Positions 1-5,229 of a stretch of DNA of 5,229 bases are shown piece after piece. The first letter of the stretch is position 1. Every line of letters starts with the position of its first letter. Origin of the DNA: Nitrospirota bacterium (GTDB lineage: Bacteria > Nitrospirota > Nitrospiria > Nitrospirales > Nitrospiraceae); contig JAHWYE010000152.1 in the NCBI GenBank assembly GCA_020028195.1, positions 1 to 5,229 of the forward strand. Reading direction: 5' to 3'. The position numbers and the translations under genes were made by a program. The notes below the pieces were generated by a model. That model did no database searches. It was not told the origin of the DNA and saw only the letters and a list, made by a program, of their open reading frames with translations.

Positions 1-1408
<1,408 letters not shown>

Positions 1409-1430
1409 AGGAACGGCAAGGCGGTTGCGT

Positions 1431-2144
1431 ATGCCCGAGATCGACAAAGAAAACGTCATCGATCAGGAGGAGGTCCTCCGGCCGAAGATGGTCTCGGTGG
1501 AGATCACCGGCAAGACCTATCAGGTGCCGGAGGGGATCACCATGATCAAGGCCTTGTGGTACACGGGCCAGGAGGTGATCCACGGCGCCGGCTGCCTGGG
1601 CGGATTCTGCGGGGCCTGCGCGACGTACTACCGCACCAAGGACGATCCGAAGGTCAAGACCTGCCTGGCCTGTCAAACGGCGGTGCAGGAGGGGATGTCC
1701 TTCTCGATGGTGCCGCCGTTCCCGGCCCGCAAGGCCACATACCAGATGGCCGAACTGAAGGACCCCAAGCAGGATCTGTTCACGCTCTATCCTGAAGCTC
1801 CCCTCTGTCGCAACTGTAATGCCTGCACGGAAGCCTGCCCACAGACCATCGATGTGCGGGAAGGGGTGTGGCGAGCGGTGTTCGGCGATTTCAAAGCCGT
1901 GTCCGAGATGTTCATGGACTGCGTCATGTGCGGCCTCTGCGTACCGGTCTGCATCGCGGATATCGCGCCGAACCTGGTGGCGCTCTATGCCAGCCGGGCC
2001 CAGGGCGTCCATTTCACCGAAAAGCCGCAGCGCCTCTTTCATCGCATCAAGGAGATCGAAGAGGGCCGCTACGACGGGGAGTGGGACCGCGTCCTGCACA
2101 TGAATGAGCAGCAGTTGAAGGAAGCCTGCGCTGAATTGAAATAG
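1431..2144 (+). CDS. frdB: Fumarate reductase/succinate dehydrogenase-like iron-sulfur subunit ([2Fe-2S] + two [4Fe-4S])
   Basis: A soluble electron-transfer subunit of 237 residues, expected to wire the adjacent flavoprotein to an electron donor or acceptor. The N-terminal half is a plant-type ferredoxin domain with C55-x4-C60-x2-C63 and a fourth ligand at C78 (C81 nearby). The C-terminal half has two ferredoxin-like motifs: C126-x2-C129-x2-C132-x3-C136-P and C164-x2-C167-x2-C170-x3-C174. Length and domain order match SdhB/FrdB (about 240). However, classical members bind a [3Fe-4S] cluster in third place through C-x5-C-x3-CP, and their cysteine groups are further apart. The four-Cys third site recalls non-classical type E succinate:quinone reductases or heterodisulfide-reductase-like proteins. 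I chose ATG 1431 because AAGG at 1418-1421 lies 9 nt upstream; ATG 1383 would overlap icd by 26 nt and has no ribosome site. The 22-nt gap suggests cotranscription with icd. No membrane segment is seen. The symbol reflects context and is less certain than the family. Confidence 0.85.
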   Translation: MPEIDKENVIDQEEVLRPKMVSVEITGKTYQVPEGITMIKALWYTGQEVIHGAGCLGGFCGACATYYRTKDDPKVKTCLACQTAVQEGMSFSMVPPFPARKATYQMAELKDPKQDLFTLYPEAPLCRNCNACTEACPQTIDVREGVWRAVFGDFKAVSEMFMDCVMCGLCVPVCIADIAPNLVALYASRAQGVHFTEKPQRLFHRIKEIEEGRYDGEWDRVLHMNEQQLKEACAELK

Positions 2145-2172
2145 AGTCGTCCGAAAGTCGTCAGGTCTATCA

Positions 2173-2234
2173 AGTCATCACGTCCCGGAAGAATGGCAAG
2201 GGTTACAGCGCTTGGACTTGAAGACGTGATGACT
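2173..2234. repeat. Inverted repeat with perfect 12-bp arms between frdB and frdA
   Basis: AGTCATCACGTC (2173-2184) is the exact reverse complement of GACGTGATGACT (2223-2234), around a 38-nt loop. The stem can extend outward by GTCT (2165-2168) with AGAC (2238-2241) across a 4/3-nt internal loop. A competing pair is CAAGTC (2171-2176) with GACTTG (2215-2220). The left flank also has the direct repeat AGTCGTC at 2145-2151 and 2156-2162. No T-tract follows, so it is not an ordinary intrinsic terminator. It could be a processing or attenuation structure, or an intergenic repeat element. Confidence 0.7.
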
Positions 2235-2256
2235 GTCAGACTTTGTGACTTAATTC

Positions 2257-3837
2257 ATGGACATTCACGAGCTTCAAAAGATCGTCCACAAAACCCGCGA
2301 TGCGCGTCGCACCCAGACCCTGCCGAAGTACTCGCCGGCCGAACGTGACACGCTGATCAAGAAATACCATCCGGACTTTCGCGAAAACGCCTATCGGTCG
2401 ATCAAGTTCGGGCCGAACAAGGGTGAGTTAACCGTCCGCGAGTTGGCCACGCTGCTTGAAGGCGACAGCCCGGTCCCGGCCGATTTGGACCTGACTCCGG
2501 CTCATACCGCTGATGTGCTGGTGGTGGGTGGCGGTGGCGCCGGCTGCGCGGCCGCGCTGCACGCGTACGCCCAGGGGGCCAAGGTCTTGCTGGCCACCAA
2601 GCTCCGCTTGGGTGATTCCAATACCGTCATGGCTCAGGGCGGAATTCAGGTGGCCATTACCAATGAGGATTCTCCCATCCAGCACTTTCTGGATACCCTC
2701 AAGGGCGGGCACATGAAAAACGACCACCAGCTCCTCAAGGTGATGGTGGAGGAAGGGCCGTCCGTCGCCAGATGGTTGCTGGGCTTGGGCGTGCTGTTCG
2801 ATCGAGACGCCGACGGCAACCTGCATGTGAAGAAGGGAGGCGGCAGCTCCAAGCCTCGGCTCCTGACCTGCTCCGACTACACTGGCCTCGAGATCATGCG
2901 GGTGCTGAAGGATGAAGTCCTGAACCAGAAAATCCAGCTCATGGAATTTAGCGCCGCAGTCGAGCTCCTCAGCGATGGGAATGGCGACTGTACTGGGGCG
3001 GTGCTGCAGGATTTGGACAACAAGCGTTTCATGGTCGTGGCGGCCAAGACGGTGATACTGGCGACGGGCGGCATCGGACGGCTCCACATTCAAGGCTTCC
3101 CGACCAGCAATCATTACGGGGCGACCGGAGATGGGCTGGCCATGGCCTACCGGATGGGCGCCAAGCTCCTGCAGATCGATACTTTTCAGTACCATCCTTC
3201 CGGCGCTGTGTATCCGGAGCAGCTGATCGGCGCCTTGGTGACCGAAGGCATCCGGTCCGAGGGCGGCCACTTGGTCAATGCGAAAGGTGAGCGGTTTGTG
3301 AACGAGTTGGACACCAGAGACGTGGTCTCCTCCTCGATCATTCGGGAATGCGAGGAGGGGCGCGGCATCCGGACCATGTCGGGGCGCATCGGCGTCTGGC
3401 TGGACACCCCGCTGCTGGAGGTCGAACAGGGGCCGGGCACGTTGGACAAACACTTTCCCGCCATGGTCCGTCAGTACAAGCGCTACGGGATCGATATCGC
3501 CCAGGATCCGGTGCTCATCTATCCCACCCTGCATTATCAGAATGGCGGGGTGCAGATCAACGTGGACAGCGAGTCCGGCGTGCGAAACCTGTTTGTCGCT
3601 GGAGAAACCTCCGGGGGACTTCACGGACGGAATCGGCTGATGGGCAATTCGCTGTTGGACCTGATGGTATTCGGCAAGCGGGCCGGACTCACGGCCGCCA
3701 CACGAGCCAATTCGATGAAAGAAGGGAAGCTGACCCTGGAGCATGTGAAGCGGTTCAGGGAAGAAGCCCGCAAGCATGGCGTGTCATCCGGCATCGTCTC
3801 GCCGATGCTGTTTCCTGCCTACGCCAAAAAGGAATAG
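2257..3837 (+). CDS. frdA: Fumarate reductase/succinate dehydrogenase-like FAD-binding flavoprotein subunit
   Basis: A 526-residue flavoprotein predicted to interconvert fumarate and succinate with its iron-sulfur partner just upstream. The FAD dinucleotide fold is at ~86-112 (VLVVGGGGAGCAAALHA). Dicarboxylate-site residues match E. coli FrdA/SdhA by motif: His313 (QYHPSG), Thr329-Glu330 and Arg333 (TEGIRSEGG, the expected proton-transfer Arg), His426 (HYQNGG) and Arg460 (HGRNR), with RDVVS at 354-358 and GNSLLDLMVFG at 463-473. There are three oddities. In the SHTVAA(E/Q)GG motif the His that carries covalent FAD is Asn122 (SNTVMAQGG), so flavin is probably non-covalent, as in L-aspartate oxidase. 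About 80 residues precede the FAD fold, against roughly 5-15 normally. Only ~50 residues follow the HGRNR region, so the usual C-terminal domain is absent. ATG 2257 is the first possible start because TAA is in frame at 2251-2253; I see no Shine-Dalgarno. L-aspartate oxidase is a less likely alternative given the FeS partner and sucC neighbour. Confidence 0.87.
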   Translation: MDIHELQKIVHKTRDARRTQTLPKYSPAERDTLIKKYHPDFRENAYRSIKFGPNKGELTVRELATLLEGDSPVPADLDLTPAHTADVLVVGGGGAGCAAALHAYAQGAKVLLATKLRLGDSNTVMAQGGIQVAITNEDSPIQHFLDTLKGGHMKNDHQLLKVMVEEGPSVARWLLGLGVLFDRDADGNLHVKKGGGSSKPRLLTCSDYTGLEIMRVLKDEVLNQKIQLMEFSAAVELLSDGNGDCTGAVLQDLDNKRFMVVAAKTVILATGGIGRLHIQGFPTSNHYGATGDGLAMAYRMGAKLLQIDTFQYHPSGAVYPEQLIGALVTEGIRSEGGHLVNAKGERFVNELDTRDVVSSSIIRECEEGRGIRTMSGRIGVWLDTPLLEVEQGPGTLDKHFPAMVRQYKRYGIDIAQDPVLIYPTLHYQNGGVQINVDSESGVRNLFVAGETSGGLHGRNRLMGNSLLDLMVFGKRAGLTAATRANSMKEGKLTLEHVKRFREEARKHGVSSGIVSPMLFPAYAKKE

Positions 3838-3842
3838 GCAAG

Positions 3843-3906
3843 GGGCAATGGGCGATAGGCAATAGGACGGCTTCGCCTATAGCCCATAGCCCAGTGCCCA
3901 TCGCCC
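3843..3906. repeat. Inverted array of degenerate 7-bp repeats between frdA and sucC
   Basis: The left arm is three tandem heptamers of form RGGCRAT (3843-3849, 3850-3856, 3857-3863). The right arm is four heptamers of form HGCCYAK (3874-3880, 3881-3887, 3888-3894, 3895-3901), which is the same unit on the opposite strand. Perfect pairings include GGGCGAT (3850-3856) with ATCGCCC (3900-3906) and ATAGGC (3855-3860) with GCCTAT (3875-3880). The unequal unit numbers allow several pairing registers. It fills most of the 87-nt gap and ends 9 nt before the sucC ribosome site. There is no T-tract. It resembles intergenic short tandem heptanucleotide repeats known from cyanobacteria, although homology is not implied. 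Confidence 0.7.
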
Positions 3907-3914
3907 GCGACTAT

Positions 3915-3920
3915 AAGGAG
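3915..3920 (+). promoter_or_regulatory. Shine-Dalgarno for sucC
   Basis: AAGGAG lies 4 nt before the ATG at 3925, a strong core at rather short spacing. It is the clearest ribosome-binding site in the window and fixes the sucC start. It falls just outside the inverted heptamer array, so folding of the array could affect its exposure. Confidence 0.8.
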
Positions 3921-3924
3921 CCAG

Positions 3925-5124
3925 ATGAACATTCATGAATTCCAGGCTAAGCAGTTGTTTGGGCAGTTCAGCATCCCGGTGCCGAGGGGCAAGGATATCA
4001 AGACGCCCCTGGCGGCCGAGAAGTGGGCGGCCGTGCTGAACAGCCCCGTGTACGTGGTGAAGGCCCAGATCCATGCGGGCGGACGGGGAAAGGCCGGTGG
4101 GGTGAAGATTACCAAGAATCGCGAAGAAGTGCCGGCGTTGGCGAAAGAGTTGCTCGGCAAGACACTGGTCACGCACCAGACTGGTCCCAAGGGGCGCAAA
4201 GTGCGCCGGCTGTTGGTCGAGGAAGGAGCCGGGATTGCCAAGGAACTGTATCTCAGCCTGCTCGTGGACCGGGATTCCGGCTGGCCGGTCTTCATCGCCA
4301 GCACGGAAGGCGGGATGGAGATCGAAGAAGTCGCCGCCCATACCCCCGAAAAGATCGTCAGGGAGCCGATTGATCCGGCCGTGGGATTCCAGGGTTACAA
4401 CGGCCGCAATCTGGCGTTCGGCCTTGGTCTCCCGGCGATGGAGCCGACACTGCTGAATCCGTTCGTGACGATGCTGGGCAATCTCTACCGTTTGTTCATG
4501 GAGAAGAACGCATCGCTGCTTGAGATCAATCCTCTCGTCGTCACGCAGGACAAGAAGCTCATCGCCCTGGATGGGAAGGTTTCGTTCGATGACAATGGGC
4601 TGTTCAAGCATGAAGATGTCCAGGCGATGCGCGACCTGCATGAAGAGGAGCCGCTGGAGATCGAGGCCACCAACAACAATCTGAACTACGTCAAGTTGGA
4701 CGGCAACATCGGTTGCATGGTGAACGGAGCCGGGTTGGCCATGGCCACGATGGACGTGATCAAGCTGGCTGGGAGCGAGCCGGCGAACTTTCTGGACGTG
4801 GGCGGAGGGGCGACGAAAGAGACCGTCGCGGCCGGATTCCGGATTTTGCTCAAAGACAAGAACGTGAAGGGCATCTTCATCAACATCTTCGGCGGGATCG
4901 TCCGCTGCGAGCGCATTGCCCACGGCGTCATTGAGGCGGCCAAGGAGGTGGGCATCAAGTTGCCGGTGGTGGTGCGGTTGCAGGGGACCAATGCGGAAGA
5001 GGGGCGGAAGCTGCTGCTGGAATCGGGACTGAAAGTCGATGTAGCGACAGATCTGTGGGAGGCGGCGCAGAAGATTGTGGGGATGACGGGAAAAAAGAGA
5101 AAGAAAGCAGTGGCAACGACGTGA
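3925..5124 (+). CDS. sucC: Succinyl-CoA synthetase (ADP/GDP-forming) beta subunit
   Basis: Beta subunit of succinyl-CoA synthetase (succinate-CoA ligase), a cytoplasmic enzyme that couples succinyl-CoA/succinate interconversion to nucleotide phosphorylation together with the alpha subunit SucD. At 399 residues it is slightly longer than E. coli SucC (388). The N-terminus MNIHEFQAKQLF is diagnostic. The ATP-grasp domain shows Lys46 (VVKAQ), the GGRGKAGG loop at 52-59, and Glu99/Glu107 at the expected places. Mg2+ ligands are Glu200 and Asn202 (LLEINPLV) and Asp216 (LDGKVSFDDN). The C-terminal CoA-ligase domain has GNIGCMVNGAG (260-270), FLDVGGGATKE (289-299) and NIFGGIVRC (320-328). The extra length is a basic tail (GKKRKKAVATT). 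In a reductive TCA cycle it would activate the succinate made by the upstream fumarate reductase-like pair. sucD, normally next, is not seen before the window ends. Nucleotide preference cannot be told from this sequence. Confidence 0.97.
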   Translation: MNIHEFQAKQLFGQFSIPVPRGKDIKTPLAAEKWAAVLNSPVYVVKAQIHAGGRGKAGGVKITKNREEVPALAKELLGKTLVTHQTGPKGRKVRRLLVEEGAGIAKELYLSLLVDRDSGWPVFIASTEGGMEIEEVAAHTPEKIVREPIDPAVGFQGYNGRNLAFGLGLPAMEPTLLNPFVTMLGNLYRLFMEKNASLLEINPLVVTQDKKLIALDGKVSFDDNGLFKHEDVQAMRDLHEEEPLEIEATNNNLNYVKLDGNIGCMVNGAGLAMATMDVIKLAGSEPANFLDVGGGATKETVAAGFRILLKDKNVKGIFINIFGGIVRCERIAHGVIEAAKEVGIKLPVVVRLQGTNAEEGRKLLLESGLKVDVATDLWEAAQKIVGMTGKKRKKAVATT

Positions 5125-5152
5125 AGAACGCGGTGTCCTGCCGGCCTCTGCT

Positions 5153-5190
5153 CCGGCACTTCCCGGAACGACCCTTCCGGACTCTGCCGG
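5153..5190. repeat. Hairpin-forming region downstream of sucC
   Basis: CCGGCA (5153-5158) pairs with TGCCGG (5185-5190), and inside it CCGGAA (5163-5168) pairs with TTCCGG (5175-5180) around a 6-nt loop. The two stems are separated by a symmetric 4x4 internal loop. A competing hairpin pairs TGCCGG at 5139-5144 with the same CCGGCA, and CTTCCG (5174-5179) can pair with CGGAAG (5192-5197). No T-run follows, so a classical intrinsic terminator is not supported. It may be a pause, a processing site or an intergenic repeat. I see no recognisable gene in 5125-5229. Confidence 0.5.
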
Positions 5191-5229
5191 GCGGAAGCCT
5201 TCTGGAATTCCCGCGGCCACGACCTTCGA

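Noticed and set aside
2145..2256. A sigma70-type promoter in the frdB-frdA gap
   Set aside because: TTGGAC at 2212-2217 vaguely resembles a -35 box, but no acceptable -10 hexamer lies 16-18 nt downstream.
2428..3777. A 449-codon minus-strand open frame opposite frdA
   Set aside because: Same reason: it is a composition shadow of frdA without recognisable protein features.
2257..3950. Similar first residues of FrdA (MDIHELQ) and SucC (MNIHEFQ)
   Set aside because: MNIHEFQ is the standard SucC start and the similarity ends after about seven residues; it is most likely coincidence.
3877..5220. A long open frame (447 codons) on the minus strand opposite sucC
   Set aside because: It lies almost wholly antisense to an unmistakable sucC, its translation is Arg/His/Gln/Leu-rich with no known motif, and long antisense frames are expected in GC-rich codon use.
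5121..5229. A new gene starting at GTG 5121, overlapping the sucC stop
   Set aside because: All three + frames after the sucC stop are open to the window end because of GC content; the translation (MKNAVSCRPLLRHF...) does not resemble SucD or any family I know, and it lacks a ribosome site.

Overview
The window looks like part of a central-carbon gene cluster from a GC-rich, chemolithoautotroph-like bacterium. All genes are on the + strand: the 3' two-thirds of a monomeric NADP-type isocitrate dehydrogenase gene (icd), an iron-sulfur subunit and a flavoprotein subunit of a fumarate reductase/succinate dehydrogenase-like enzyme, and the beta subunit of succinyl-CoA synthetase (sucC). These enzymes carry consecutive or near-consecutive TCA steps (isocitrate/2-oxoglutarate, fumarate/succinate, succinate/succinyl-CoA). 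Their clustering suggests a reductive (or reversible) TCA cycle. My best guess for the source is Nitrospira or a relative in Nitrospirota. This rests on gene content and protein style, not on a database search.

Layout: 1-1408 is icd, which enters the window at about residue 277 of an expected ~741 and is broken by a frameshift. After 22 nt comes the iron-sulfur subunit (1431-2144). A 112-nt gap holding a long inverted repeat leads to the flavoprotein (2257-3837). An 87-nt gap made of inverted heptanucleotide repeats leads to sucC (3925-5124). The last 105 nt hold alternative hairpins and no recognisable gene; sucD, the usual next gene, does not start inside the window.

The strongest observation is the cause of the icd frameshift: a perfect 8-bp tandem duplication (GCGCCTTC at 364-371 and 372-379). 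Removing one copy restores a full-length enzyme reading [10 protein letters not shown] across the junction. Every active-site residue I can place by family numbering is intact on both sides, so the lesion looks recent, reversible by slippage, polymorphic, or an assembly error.

The fumarate reductase-like pair is non-classical. The iron-sulfur protein has a [2Fe-2S] motif and two four-cysteine [4Fe-4S] motifs, where classical SdhB/FrdB has a [3Fe-4S] site. The flavoprotein keeps its dicarboxylate active-site residues but has Asn where the covalent-FAD His normally sits, an N-terminal extension of about 80 residues, and no classical C-terminal domain. No membrane-anchor gene is present. I see no mobile element, tRNA, rRNA, CRISPR array or clearly new multi-gene system.
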